A program made the position numbers and the translations under genes. The notes under the pieces are model-generated. The model saw only the letters and a list, made by a program, of their open reading frames with translations, searched no databases and was not told the DNA's origin. From Bacteroidota bacterium (GTDB lineage Bacteria; Bacteroidota; Bacteroidia; Bacteroidales; UBA10428), in NCBI GenBank assembly GCA_016699695.1, contig CP065006.1:558001-622000 (forward strand): 64,000 nt of DNA, in the 5' to 3' direction. Shown here piece after piece: positions 9,682-18,983 of the stretch (position 1 is the first letter of the stretch; each line of letters opens with the position of its first letter).

Positions 9682-10479
9682 ATGCTTCTATTCATTAACA
9701 TACGTATTATCGATATTGTCGATATTCTGCTGGTGGCATTTATCATGTATCAGATATATTTCCTGATCAGGGGGACAGTGGCCTTTAGCATTTTTATAGG
9801 GATCCTATCTATTCTATTTCTCTATTTTTTTGTCGACCTGCTTCAAATGAAATTGCTATCCACTATCCTTGGTACTCTTATTGGAGGAGGGGCTATTGCG
9901 ATAATTATCCTCTTTCAACAGGAGTTACGGCGTTTCTTGGTGTATTTAGTAACACGTTATTTCCCCCAGGGACGATTTTCACTCACTCATTTACTTCATC
10001 GGAAAATGCATCCCAAAAATGAATTTGAATTAGCTTCAATTCAAAAGGCCTGCCTCAATATGTCGCGAAGCAGAACTGGGGCTTTGATTGTACTTGCCCG
10101 TAGTTCATCCTTAGAACTATATGTAGAAACCGGCGATATTATTAATGCCCAGATATCGAGCAGACTGATTGAGAGTATTTTTATGAAGAACGGTCCCTTG
10201 CATGATGGTGCCATTATTATTGCAAACAACAGAATTGCAGCTGCCCGTTGCATACTCCCTTTTACCAACAAAACAGAGCTTTCGCCTGTATACGGCATGA
10301 GGCATCGTGCAGGGCTAGGCATAAGCGAAAATACCGATGCCCTGGTGATCATCGTTTCGGAAGAACGAGGAAAAATATCCATTGCCGAGCATGGGCAACT
10401 ACTGCCGGCAATAAAGGAAGATGAACTTTTAGATATTCTGGCTACCAAGTTTGCCCCGGCACCTTTACAAACTGCTTAG
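9682..10479 (+). CDS. cdaA: Diadenylate cyclase (CdaA type)
   Basis: It makes cyclic di-AMP from two ATP at the inner membrane. Three N-terminal hydrophobic segments (about residues 10-30, 34-52 and 58-78) precede a DisA_N cyclase domain. The two hallmark motifs are intact: DGA at 175-177 and RHR at 207-209 (GMRHRAG). The 265-aa length matches CdaA/DacA. The partner regulator often encoded next to it in Firmicutes (CdaR) is absent; here it follows folP instead. Confidence 0.96.
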   Translation: MLLFINIRIIDIVDILLVAFIMYQIYFLIRGTVAFSIFIGILSILFLYFFVDLLQMKLLSTILGTLIGGGAIAIIILFQQELRRFLVYLVTRYFPQGRFSLTHLLHRKMHPKNEFELASIQKACLNMSRSRTGALIVLARSSSLELYVETGDIINAQISSRLIESIFMKNGPLHDGAIIIANNRIAAARCILPFTNKTELSPVYGMRHRAGLGISENTDALVIIVSEERGKISIAEHGQLLPAIKEDELLDILATKFAPAPLQTA

Positions 10480-10518
10480 ACATTTTTGTCTTTTATAATT
10501 CAAAACAACCTGCGGTGT

Positions 10519-10552
10519 CAAAAAAAATGCAGCCAGGTACACTGACTGCATT
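10519..10552 (-). terminator. Terminator between convergent plsY and cdaA
   Basis: A hairpin with 7-bp outer arms (AATGCAG / CTGCATT) and a 3-bp inner extension is followed on the minus strand by an eight-T run, so it mainly ends plsY. On the plus strand the downstream sequence is T-rich but interrupted, so it may weakly serve cdaA too. Confidence 0.75.
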
Positions 10553-10574
10553 GAAATATTATTGTTTTGTTTTG

Positions 10575-11213
10575 TTATCGATTCCTGCGACGGATAATCT
10601 TTGCCCTCGACTCTTCGCGGTTTAAAAGCCTTTCGATGTTTTTCTGATGTGTCATAAGCAATACCAGCGAAACAATCATGGAGAAAATAACCAACGAAAT
10701 TGTAGTGGTATGAAACACAAAGATATTTAGTATCGGAAAGGCAATGCCAGCAGCCATAGAGCTGAGAGATACATAACGGGTAGTAAAAAAAATTACTACA
10801 AATATTCCAATACAAATTAGCGTTACCTGAGGTTGTATTGCAAGCAATAACCCCAAAAGAGTAGCAACACCTTTTCCTCCTTTGAAACCTACGTATACCG
10901 GAAAAATATGACCCAACACGCTCGCTGCACCAAGCAAGAGTTGCATGTTAATAAAAGAGATACTACCGGGAACCACATCGGCTGGAATATAGGCTAAACT
11001 CACTGCAAGGTAACCCTTCAGAATGTCCATCAGAAAAACAGGTAATCCGGCTTTCCAACCAAGTACTCTTACAGTATTAGAAAAACCGGCATTACCACTG
11101 CCATGTTCACGAACATCGGTGTTGTAAAACCTTCTGCCAATCCATACCGAAGAAGGAATTGAGCCTAAAAGATAGGCCCCTAAAACCAATAATAACTTAA
11201 AAATCAATGACAT
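10575..11213 (-). CDS. plsY: Acyl-phosphate:glycerol-3-phosphate acyltransferase
   Basis: It transfers the acyl group from acyl-phosphate to glycerol-3-phosphate, the first step of phospholipid synthesis, in the inner membrane. The 212-aa protein has about five hydrophobic segments. The PlsY motifs are present: GSIPSSVWIG near the N-terminus, HGSGNAGFSNTVRVLG (motif 1) and GFKGGKGVATLLG (motif 2, phosphate binding). It is convergent with cdaA and has a ~400-bp AT-rich upstream gap. Confidence 0.95.
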   Translation of the reverse strand: MSLIFKLLLVLGAYLLGSIPSSVWIGRRFYNTDVREHGSGNAGFSNTVRVLGWKAGLPVFLMDILKGYLAVSLAYIPADVVPGSISFINMQLLLGAASVLGHIFPVYVGFKGGKGVATLLGLLLAIQPQVTLICIGIFVVIFFTTRYVSLSSMAAGIAFPILNIFVFHTTTISLVIFSMIVSLVLLMTHQKNIERLLNREESRAKIIRRRNR

Positions 11214-11563
11214 AATAAGTTTTTTTCGTTTATTAGAGCGTACAAATATAATTAAAAAATAATAAAAGCAAATTTTACTGATTATCTGTGTGTTGTGTAA
11301 TTAAACTGTGTCGAAACCATGCAAGAACCTAAAAAATTTTTTTTTGTGGACAACATCTTTAATTCCATAAAAATTAAAGGTGAAAGCAGCATATATACGC
11401 CAAAGGTTTAAAAAGGTTCTTATGATTGAAAATTCATTCACACAGAAATGACCTTTCTTAGCAGGCTTAAGTTTTGAGATATTTTTAAAAAGGCCTATTT
11501 AAAAGAAAAAACATTTCTTAAAAAATGAAAAAATATTTATACGAGTTTTGGCTATATAAAAAA
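11214..11563. other. AT-rich intergenic stretch between plsY and the pckA terminator
   Basis: No reading frame or RNA gene is evident in this ~350-base gap. It holds several A and T runs and must contain the plsY promoter on the minus strand, but I cannot pick a convincing -33/-7 pair. Confidence 0.5.
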
Positions 11564-11589
11564 GGTCTGTTTCGGATCAGAAACAGACC
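11557..11589 (-). terminator. Rho-independent terminator after pckA
   Basis: A perfect 10-bp stem (GGTCTGTTTC at 11564-11573 and its complement at 11580-11589) with a six-base loop is followed on the minus strand by a run of six T. It lies 25 bases after the pckA stop. Confidence 0.9.
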
Positions 11590-11613
11590 TATGACCAGAT
11601 AGAGTTTAAATTA

Positions 11614-13221
11614 CTAAAGTTGAGGCCCAGCCTTAACCAGTGCTTTTCCTTCTTCGTTATCGGTGTATTGAATAAAGTTTTTAATAAAACGTGAGGCCAG
11701 GTCTTTGGCTCTTTCTTCCCAATCGGACGATCTTGAATAAGTATCTCGTGGATCGAGAATTTTGCTATCCACGCCAGGGAGTTCTATGGGTACTTCCAAA
11801 TTAAAAATTGGAATTAGCTTTGTTTTGGCCTTTTCAATGCTTCCATTCAGTATCGCATCGATAATTCCGCGGGTGTCTTTGATAGAAATACGTTTACCGG
11901 TTCCATTCCATCCAGTGTTTACAAGATAAGCCTCAGCACCGTGTTGTTGCATTTTTTTTACAAGCTCTTCGCCATATTTGGTGGGGTGCAGAGAAAGAAA
12001 TGCCTTGCCAAAACAGGCCGAGAAGGTTGGCTGGGGTTGAGTAATGCCTCGTTCGGTACCTGCCAGTTTTGCTGTAAACCCAGACAGAAAATGGTATTTC
12101 GTCTGCTCAAGTGTTAACTTCGAAACAGGAGGCAGTACACCAAAAGCATCGGCACTCAGAAAAATCACTTTATTTGCATGTCCGGCTTTTGATACCGGAC
12201 GCACAATATTATCGATATGGTAAATCGGATATGAAACGCGTGTATTCTCAGTGACTGAACCATCGGTAAAATCAATCTTTCCATCCTTGTCAACAGTCAC
12301 ATTCTCGAGAAGGGCATCGCGACGTATGGCCCTGAAAATATCAGGTTCTGCATCTTTGTCAAGGTTAATGGTTTTAGCATAACACCCACCTTCAAAATTA
12401 AATATGCCCTCATCATCCCAGCCATGCTCATCATCGCCAATCAACTCGCGATTCGGATCTGTAGACAAGGTAGTTTTACCTGTCCCCGATAAGCCAAAAA
12501 AGATCGCCACATCTCCCGTTTTACCTTTATTAGCAGAACAGTGCATCGAAGCCATACCGTTGAGCGGAAGAAAATAATTCATCATGGCAAAAATACCTTT
12601 TTTCATTTCGCCACCATACCACGATCCGCCAATTACCTGCATGCGCTCGGTAAGGTTAAATACGGTGTATACTTCCGAGTTCAAGCTATGTTCTTTATAC
12701 TTGCTATTGGTAGTTTTTGATGCATTAAGCACAACAAAATCAGGGTTTCCATAACTTTTTAATTCTTCCTGTGTGGGCCTTATAAACATGTTGGTTACAA
12801 AGTGAGCCTGCCAGGCCACCTCCATAATAAAGCGTACTTTCAATCGACTATCGGCATTGGCTCCACAAAATGTGTCGACAATAAAGAGTCTTTTCCCCGA
12901 AAGTTGTTTCGCCGAGTTTTCTTTCAATTCCTGCCATACCTCTTTCGATACAGGTTTATTATCGTTGGGCGAAACCGGGTTGGTCCACCAGATAGTATCC
13001 CTGGTGGTATCGTCCATTACAATGTATTTATCTTTAGGGGAGCGACCGGTAAATACACCTGTCATCACGTTAACAGCACCAAGTTCAGTAGGATATCCCT
13101 TTTCATATCCTTCCAGTCCGGGTTTTAATTCTTCCTCATAAAGCACATCAAATGAAGGGTTATGCACTACTTCTGAAACATTCTTTATTCCGTAGGCCTC
13201 AAGGTCTTTGGGTGTGAGCAT
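11614..13221 (-). CDS. pckA: Phosphoenolpyruvate carboxykinase (ATP)
   Basis: It interconverts oxaloacetate and PEP with ATP/ADP. In Bacteroidota it often runs in the carboxylating direction during fermentation to succinate, and otherwise in gluconeogenesis. The 535-aa length is standard for the ATP-dependent family. Visible motifs are FTGRSPKDKYIV (57-68), the kinase-1a P-loop GLSGTGKTTLSTD (243-255) and the metal-binding IGDDEHGW (261-268). A strong terminator follows, so the gene is probably monocistronic. Confidence 0.98.
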   Translation of the reverse strand: MLTPKDLEAYGIKNVSEVVHNPSFDVLYEEELKPGLEGYEKGYPTELGAVNVMTGVFTGRSPKDKYIVMDDTTRDTIWWTNPVSPNDNKPVSKEVWQELKENSAKQLSGKRLFIVDTFCGANADSRLKVRFIMEVAWQAHFVTNMFIRPTQEELKSYGNPDFVVLNASKTTNSKYKEHSLNSEVYTVFNLTERMQVIGGSWYGGEMKKGIFAMMNYFLPLNGMASMHCSANKGKTGDVAIFFGLSGTGKTTLSTDPNRELIGDDEHGWDDEGIFNFEGGCYAKTINLDKDAEPDIFRAIRRDALLENVTVDKDGKIDFTDGSVTENTRVSYPIYHIDNIVRPVSKAGHANKVIFLSADAFGVLPPVSKLTLEQTKYHFLSGFTAKLAGTERGITQPQPTFSACFGKAFLSLHPTKYGEELVKKMQQHGAEAYLVNTGWNGTGKRISIKDTRGIIDAILNGSIEKAKTKLIPIFNLEVPIELPGVDSKILDPRDTYSRSSDWEERAKDLASRFIKNFIQYTDNEEGKALVKAGPQL

Positions 13222-13423
13222 AAAACTTAATATTTAGGTATTATTAAACATGATTATTTCGGTCAAATAAGCAAAAAAAAACTGGTTTTCAAAACTTTTT
13301 ACCTGCCGCAGGCCAAAATCCCTTATTATTTAGATTGAATTAAAAGAAGCTATTATAAAAAGCCTGTTACTTACAGAGGTTGTTCTATTTATCTTGCTAA
13401 TTGAAAAAATCATGTAAATACCA

Positions 13424-14674
13424 TTAATCAAGCAGATGAATTACCAGCCCACTCCGAAGTTTGGGTTCGAACCAGGTGGTTTTGGGTGGCATAATGTTGC
13501 CCGAGTCGGCAATATCAATCAGCTGCTTCATACTCACTGGGAACAGGGCAAAAGCTATTATCATTTCTCCGTTGTCGACCCGTTCCTGAAGAACTTTCAA
13601 TCCGCGAATACCACCTACAAAATCAATTCGCCTGGAGTTTCGAAGGTCTTTGATACCCAATATCGGATCGAGAATCATTTTAGATAACAAAGTCACATCC
13701 AAACAATCGATTACATCCTCATCGTTAAAAGTGCCTTCTTTGGCCTGAAGCGAGTACCAGTTTCCTTCGACATACATAGCAATTTCGTGCAATCGGGCTG
13801 GCTTAAATACTTCTAAACCCATTTTCTCAATCTTAAATCCTGACTTTAGTGCATGGATAAACTCCTGAACAGTAAGCCCATTCAGATCCTTCACCAAACG
13901 GTTATAATCAATAATATTCAATTGATTATCGGGGAAGTGTACGGCCATGAAAAAATTATACTCCTCGGAACCTGTGTGATTGGGATTAGCTGCTGCACGT
14001 TCGGCTCCAATGCGCGCTGCAGCTGCTGTACGATGATGTCCGTCGGCTACATAGGTCGATGGAACTTTTTCTTGAAACAGGCGTTCAATTTGCTTGTTTT
14101 TACTTTCTTCATTGATTACCCAGAACTGATGCCCAAAACCATCTTCCGCAATAAAACTATATTCAGCCTTCTGTGTGAGAACAACTTCCTCTACAATGGC
14201 ATCAATTTCAGGTACTGCTTTATAAGAAAAAAATACAGGTTCGACATTAGCGCTCAGATGTCGGGTTAGAATCATCCGGTCCTCCTCTTTATCGGGTCTG
14301 GTTAGTTCATGTTTTTTTATCACTCCCTTTTCGTAATCCTCGCAACTTGCGCAGCCTACAATACCATACTGTGTATGCTTGTTCATGGTTTGTGCATAGA
14401 TATAGAATCTGGGTTCCGGATCCTGCACCAGCCATCCATTTTTTAAAAATAGTTTAAAGCTTTCGACCGATTTTTCATATACTTCAACGGAGTGTATATC
14501 TGTTCCTGGTGGACAATCAATCTCGGCTCTTGTTACATGCAAAAGCGAACAATCTTTACCTTTCGCCATAGCCGTAGCCTCACTGCTGTTCATTACATCA
14601 TAAGGCAGACATGCAAGGTCAGCTGCAATCTTTACCGGCGGACGTAGTCCTTTAAATGGTTTTACTTTAGCCAT
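13424..14674 (-). CDS. DUF1015 family protein
   Basis: The 416-aa protein matches the DUF1015 family: an N-terminal FKGLRPP segment, a central YVADGHHRTAAAARIG motif reminiscent of a nuclease/phosphohydrolase-like His pair, and a C-terminal FFEPKLRSG-like ending (here TTWFEPKLRSGLVIHLLD). The biochemical role is unknown. It follows serC and serA in the same direction, as it commonly does in Bacteroidota, which hints at a link to serine or phosphoserine metabolism. A long hairpin between serA and this gene suggests at least partial transcriptional separation. Confidence 0.9.
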   Translation of the reverse strand: MAKVKPFKGLRPPVKIAADLACLPYDVMNSSEATAMAKGKDCSLLHVTRAEIDCPPGTDIHSVEVYEKSVESFKLFLKNGWLVQDPEPRFYIYAQTMNKHTQYGIVGCASCEDYEKGVIKKHELTRPDKEEDRMILTRHLSANVEPVFFSYKAVPEIDAIVEEVVLTQKAEYSFIAEDGFGHQFWVINEESKNKQIERLFQEKVPSTYVADGHHRTAAAARIGAERAAANPNHTGSEEYNFFMAVHFPDNQLNIIDYNRLVKDLNGLTVQEFIHALKSGFKIEKMGLEVFKPARLHEIAMYVEGNWYSLQAKEGTFNDEDVIDCLDVTLLSKMILDPILGIKDLRNSRRIDFVGGIRGLKVLQERVDNGEMIIAFALFPVSMKQLIDIADSGNIMPPKTTWFEPKLRSGLVIHLLD

Positions 14675-14742
14675 GAATAAAAATATTATGCAGGTGAAAA
14701 TTAAATAAAAAGCACACTAATATAGGATGATAAAAAGCAATA

Positions 14743-14779
14743 CCCGGTAATTTGACGAAAAAACGTCTGAATTACCGGG
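14743..14779 (-). terminator. Long hairpin between serA and the DUF1015 gene
   Basis: Perfect 10-bp arms (CCCGGTAATT at 14743-14752, complement at 14770-14779) are extended by an inner GACG/CGTC stem around an A6 loop. On the minus strand it is followed by TATTGCTTTTT, an imperfect T-tract, so it probably acts as a terminator or attenuator after serA. Confidence 0.7.
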
Positions 14780-14824
14780 CAAAAATGCTATCTGGCCAAA
14801 AAAGCAAAAGTAATTTAGGGCTGA

Positions 14825-15748
14825 TTATTTATTAACCTTGTAGGTGGTATCGCCATTTGCAATAAAAGACACTATTTGCCTGGCAGCTGCCAGTCCTGCA
14901 TTGATATTAGCCTCTTCGGTTTGGGCACCCATTTTTTTTGGGGTAGCAAAATAGCGACCCTGGTATTTTGCTTCAAGTTCAGCACTACAGTCAGGAGCCA
15001 CATCGGTTACATACCTGAAGTCTTTCCGGTCGGCAAACATACGTAACAAATCGGCCTCGTTAACAATCTCTTTTCGCGCGGTATTGAGCAAGGTAGCCCC
15101 TTCTGGCATTAACATCAGGAGATCGCTATCGATAAATCCTTTAGTTTTTTCGGTGGCAGGGAGGTTTACAGCGATATATTGACATTTTCTGTACAAGTCA
15201 GATACGTTTTCTTCACATACAACTCCATCATTCTCAATAATTACTCGATCTACAAAAGGATCATGGGCATACACTTTCATGCCAAGACCCTTACCGATCT
15301 GAGCCATAATTTTTCCGATATGACCATAAGCATGCAGACCCAACTTTTTGCTGCGCAATTCAGTTCCGGAACTACCGTTAAATCCGTTCCGGTTTAAATA
15401 AATAAGCATGCCTATTCCCAGTTCTGCCACTGCGTTGGAGTTTTGACCGGGGGTGTTCATTACTACTACATTTTTTGCTGAAGCTGCCGCCAGGTCAATG
15501 TTATCGTAACCAGCACCGGCACGCACAACTATTTTAAGCTGCGAGGCCGAAGCAATCACATCTTTATCGACAATGTCGCTGCGAACGATCATGGCATCTA
15601 CATTTTTTACGGCGGCTAATAACTCCTCTTTCGATTTGTATTTTTCGAGCATAACCAGTTCATAACCGGCATCGCTGCATATTTCTTTTATTCCATCTAC
15701 AGCTGAGGCTGCAAAAGGTTTATCGGTTGCTAAAAGTACTTTTGTCAT
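14825..15748 (-). CDS. serA: D-3-phosphoglycerate dehydrogenase, short form without ACT domain
   Basis: It oxidises 3-phosphoglycerate to 3-phosphohydroxypyruvate, the first step of serine synthesis. I start it at the ATG at 15748 (307 aa, MTKVLLATDK) because the longer frame would overlap serC and add residues unlike the family. The Rossmann region reads LGLHAYGHIG (137-144), with Ala in place of the first Gly of GxGxxG. The usual catalytic His segment (PHxGA) reads TPKKMGAQT (269-277), with Lys at or next to the His position. There is no C-terminal ACT or intervening regulatory domain. This fits the ACT-less group described from Bacteroidota and Entamoeba, in which Lys replaces His. serC overlaps or abuts upstream. 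Confidence 0.9.
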   Translation of the reverse strand: MTKVLLATDKPFAASAVDGIKEICSDAGYELVMLEKYKSKEELLAAVKNVDAMIVRSDIVDKDVIASASQLKIVVRAGAGYDNIDLAAASAKNVVVMNTPGQNSNAVAELGIGMLIYLNRNGFNGSSGTELRSKKLGLHAYGHIGKIMAQIGKGLGMKVYAHDPFVDRVIIENDGVVCEENVSDLYRKCQYIAVNLPATEKTKGFIDSDLLMLMPEGATLLNTARKEIVNEADLLRMFADRKDFRYVTDVAPDCSAELEAKYQGRYFATPKKMGAQTEEANINAGLAAARQIVSFIANGDTTYKVNK

Positions 15749-15767
15749 TACTTTACGGGTTAATCGA

Positions 15768-16838
15768 TTATAACTTGGCTTCAAATTCTTTCATCGCATC
15801 TACCAATACCTGCACGCTGCTGATAGGCATTGCATTGTAAATAGATGCCCTGAATCCTCCCACAGAACGATGTCCTTTAATTCCATCAATACCTTTAGAA
15901 GTAGCAAGCGCAAGGAATTCGGCTTCTTTTTCTGCGTATTCGGATGCCATCACAAAGGTTACATTCATAATCGAGCGGTCTTCGGCATTGGGCACTGTGG
16001 CAACAAAAACTTTGTTCCGTTCGATTTCGTCATAGAGCAGGTTGGCCTTGGCTAAATTCCTTTTGTATGCTGCCTGTAAACCACCTTCATTTTTAAGCCA
16101 GCGAAGGTTCAACATGGACGAATAGACCGGTAGGCACGATGGAGTATTAAACATCGATCCCTGGTCGATATGGGTTTTGTAATTAAGCATCGTAGGAATA
16201 CTGCGTTCAACTTTGCCCAAAACATCGTTACGGACAATGGCCAACGACACTCCGGCGGGTCCTATATTTTTCTGCGCACCAGCATATAAGATGGCATATT
16301 TCGAAATATCGAAAGGACGACTCATAATATCCGACGAAGCGTCTGCGACAAGTGGAATGGATACATCCAAATCTTTCTTAATTTCTGTACCGAATATTGT
16401 GTTGTTGGTTGTAATGTGGAAATAATCCGCATCGGTAGGAATCACGAAATTTTTGGGAATGTAGTTATAGGTTTTATCTTTCGAGGAAGCCACCACTTCT
16501 ACATCACCAAATAGTTTGGCTTCTTTAATTGCTTTCGAAGCCCATTCTCCAGTATCGAGATAGGCAGCCTTTTTACTAAGTAAGTTATAAGGCACCATAC
16601 AGAATTGCAAACTAGCACCACCGTGAAGAAACACTACCGAATGGCTTTGTGGTACATCAAGTAGTTCGCGCACCAGGTTTACAGCCTCATCCATAATAGC
16701 AATAAACTCTTTCGATCGGTGCGACACTTCCAGAATGGAAAGCCCACTGCCGTTAAGGTTTAATACTCCTTTGGCTGTTTCCTGAATAGCATATTCGGAA
16801 AGAATAGATGGCCCTGCGTTAAAATTGTGTTTCTTCAT
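15768..16838 (-). CDS. serC: Phosphoserine aminotransferase
   Basis: It transaminates 3-phosphohydroxypyruvate to phosphoserine with glutamate; PLP is bound at Lys190 in GAQKNIGPAG. The 356-aa length and the N-terminal NFNAGPS and HGGASLQF motifs are typical of the family. It is the first gene of serC-serA-DUF1015. A promoter-like pair and a short palindrome lie just upstream. Confidence 0.97.
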   Translation of the reverse strand: MKKHNFNAGPSILSEYAIQETAKGVLNLNGSGLSILEVSHRSKEFIAIMDEAVNLVRELLDVPQSHSVVFLHGGASLQFCMVPYNLLSKKAAYLDTGEWASKAIKEAKLFGDVEVVASSKDKTYNYIPKNFVIPTDADYFHITTNNTIFGTEIKKDLDVSIPLVADASSDIMSRPFDISKYAILYAGAQKNIGPAGVSLAIVRNDVLGKVERSIPTMLNYKTHIDQGSMFNTPSCLPVYSSMLNLRWLKNEGGLQAAYKRNLAKANLLYDEIERNKVFVATVPNAEDRSIMNVTFVMASEYAEKEAEFLALATSKGIDGIKGHRSVGGFRASIYNAMPISSVQVLVDAMKEFEAKL

Positions 16839-16887
16839 AAAGATTTGTTTTTATTGTTAACTCATTAACAACTTGTAATTGGAGATG

Positions 16888-16916
16888 TAAAGTTATAAAA
16901 TAATTAGGGCGAACAA
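16888..16916 (-). promoter_or_regulatory. Candidate serC promoter
   Basis: On the minus strand TTG (16914-16916) is separated by 18 bases from TAACTTTA (16888-16895), close to the Bacteroidota TTTG / TAnnTTTG consensus with one mismatch. The predicted start of transcription is about 40 bases upstream of the serC ATG. Confidence 0.45.
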
Positions 16917-16932
16917 TGTTATTTGAATAACA
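16917..16932. promoter_or_regulatory. Palindrome upstream of the serC promoter
   Basis: TGTTATT-TG-AATAACA is a perfect 7-bp inverted repeat directly abutting the candidate -33 element, the position expected for an operator. A second perfect palindrome, TTACAAAC-A-GTTTGTAA, lies at 16948-16964 just after the comB stop. Confidence 0.35.
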
Positions 16933-16970
16933 ATATCGGTATAAAAGTTACAAACAGTTTGTAAACAGAA

Positions 16971-17699
16971 TTACAACCGCGACACGTCAACAATGTAGTT
17001 CTCTTTTAAGGCAGGAATAATGCGCGTAAGATCAGGTGTATGGCAATATTCAATTACATCATCGAGGCCGTTTTTAGCCAGACGATGACGCTGTGCACTT
17101 TTGCCAATGTAGGCCATAAGGTCTTTGCTCGCCAGTTCCCATAAATCGATAGCCGCTTGGGTCGAATCACAATCGGTATAGTAGTCGGGGTGCTGCAACA
17201 TAATCTTAGCAAGCGAACCGGCAAACAAACTGTCTTCGATGTTGAATTTACTTTTCCATCCAGCACAGAGAATAATCAGGTCGCGATTTTCGTTTATTAC
17301 AAAATCGGCCAATGCCTGCTGATTCAGATAGGATCCAATGAGAACACGGTAACTATGGCTTGCCATCATGATACAACGTGTGCCATTGGTGGTGCTGTAT
17401 ACAATATCTTTTCCTTTTACTCTTTCAGGTGTAAAATTATAGGGCGAATTGCCGAAATCGGCAAAATCACGCACGATGCCATCACGCTCGGCAGCCACCA
17501 TGTACCCAAGGTCTTTTAGTTCCTGAGCTTCTTCGAGTGTAGCAACCGGCATGATACGGTCGACCCCATTCATAAAAGCAGTGACAATGGCCGAGGTTGC
17601 CCTCAGAATATCAACCACCACTACAATGGCCGAATCTTTTTTAAACACTTCGTAAGAAGCCGGTGTGAAACAAACTTCGATATTTCTTTTTGGAGACAT
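16971..17699 (-). CDS. comB: 2-phosphosulfolactate phosphatase family protein
   Basis: ComB-family enzymes remove phosphate from 2-phosphosulfolactate. The 242-aa protein has the family's acidic metal-binding start VVVVDILRATSAI (Asp30, Arg33), a central STTNGTRC motif and LILCAGWKSKFNIEDSLFAG. Coenzyme M synthesis, the pathway in which ComB was defined, is not expected in Bacteroidota, and no comA or comC homologue is in the window, so the true substrate could be sulfolactate-related or different. It lies between gcvT and serC, all in the same direction. Confidence 0.85.
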   Translation of the reverse strand: MSPKRNIEVCFTPASYEVFKKDSAIVVVVDILRATSAIVTAFMNGVDRIMPVATLEEAQELKDLGYMVAAERDGIVRDFADFGNSPYNFTPERVKGKDIVYSTTNGTRCIMMASHSYRVLIGSYLNQQALADFVINENRDLIILCAGWKSKFNIEDSLFAGSLAKIMLQHPDYYTDCDSTQAAIDLWELASKDLMAYIGKSAQRHRLAKNGLDDVIEYCHTPDLTRIIPALKENYIVDVSRL

Positions 17700-17712
17700 G
17701 AGACCTGATTGA

Positions 17713-18795
17713 TTAAATGAATGGTAGTTTTACGACCATGGCTTCGAGATTCTTGTTGCGCACCTGTACAAAAACAGTATTGCCTGTGCCAGAATGGTTG
17801 CTGTCGATATAAGCCATGCCTATTCCTTTTTCAAGAATAGGCGACATGGTGCCCGATGTAACTACTCCTATTGATTGACCATTTTTATCAACAAGAGGAT
17901 ATCCGTGTCGTGGAATTCCCCGGTCGATTAGTTCTATGCCGACAAGTTTGCGCGACACACCCTCTTTTTTCTGTTTTGCAAGCAATTCCCGGTCAATGAA
18001 GTTTTTATTCTCTGCAAACTTTACAATCCAACCAAGACCAGCCTCTATAGGCGAAGTGGTATCGTCTATATCATTTCCATAAAGGCAATAGCCCATTTCG
18101 AGCCTAAGGGTATCGCGGGCAGCCAGTCCAGCCGGTTGAAGACCAAACTCCTGACCTGCCGTAAAAAGTGCTTCCCAGATTTTTGCGGCATCGGCGTTGT
18201 AACAATATAGTTCGTACCCACCTGCACCAGTGTATCCTGTAGCAGAAATAATTACCTCAGCTGCTCCTGCCACGGGACCAACGCTAAAATGAAAACTCTC
18301 TATTCCATCGAGGCTACAAGTAGTGAGCTGCTGTAATATCTGCCTTGCCATGGGACCTTGCAATGCTATCAAGGAGATCTGGTCGGAAGCATTCTCCAGC
18401 TCGGCACCAAAAGTATTGTGCTCGTTCATCCAGTTCCAGTCTTTATCGAGGTTGGCTGCATTGACAACAGCCATGTATTTATCCTGCTCAAAGTGGTAGA
18501 TAATCAGGTCGTCGACAATGCCACCCTTTCCGTTGGGCATGCATGTATACTGTGCCTGACCCAACGCCAGTTTCGATACATCGTTGGTGGTGATTTTCTG
18601 AAGCAGAGGCAATGCTCCCGCACCTTTAATCCAGAACTCGCCCATGTGCGAAACATCAAAAATACCAGCAGCATCGCGTACAGCCATGTGTTCTTTAATT
18701 ACTCCCGAATATTCAAGTGGCATATAATATCCGGCAAAGGGCGTCATCTTTGCTCCCAGCTGCTCGTGCTGTTTGCTTAACATAGTATACTTCAT
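17713..18795 (-). CDS. gcvT: Glycine cleavage system T protein (aminomethyltransferase)
   Basis: It transfers the methylene unit from aminomethyl-lipoyl GcvH to tetrahydrofolate, releasing ammonia. I use the ATG at 18795 (MKYTMLSKQHEQLGAKM, 360 aa); the longer frame adds 14 residues with no family match. The motifs HMAVRDAAGIFDVSHMGE and the late YxRxGIPRHGYP-type segment are present. It is 13 bases upstream of comB. The other glycine cleavage genes are not in the window. Confidence 0.97.
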   Translation of the reverse strand: MKYTMLSKQHEQLGAKMTPFAGYYMPLEYSGVIKEHMAVRDAAGIFDVSHMGEFWIKGAGALPLLQKITTNDVSKLALGQAQYTCMPNGKGGIVDDLIIYHFEQDKYMAVVNAANLDKDWNWMNEHNTFGAELENASDQISLIALQGPMARQILQQLTTCSLDGIESFHFSVGPVAGAAEVIISATGYTGAGGYELYCYNADAAKIWEALFTAGQEFGLQPAGLAARDTLRLEMGYCLYGNDIDDTTSPIEAGLGWIVKFAENKNFIDRELLAKQKKEGVSRKLVGIELIDRGIPRHGYPLVDKNGQSIGVVTSGTMSPILEKGIGMAYIDSNHSGTGNTVFVQVRNKNLEAMVVKLPFI

Positions 18796-18983
18796 AATAC
18801 TTCGTCGATTTAGCGATGAATATTTTATTAAAAACAAATGTAAACAAACGGTAAAAACGTCATCCTGACTTTTAACATGCCAAAAAAGACTTTGGATTTA
18901 CCCTTGCGGCACACAAAAACCTGAAACGGCATCAAAAGTAGATTGTTTTTACGAAAATCAAAGAGTAAACTCAAAAAGACTTT

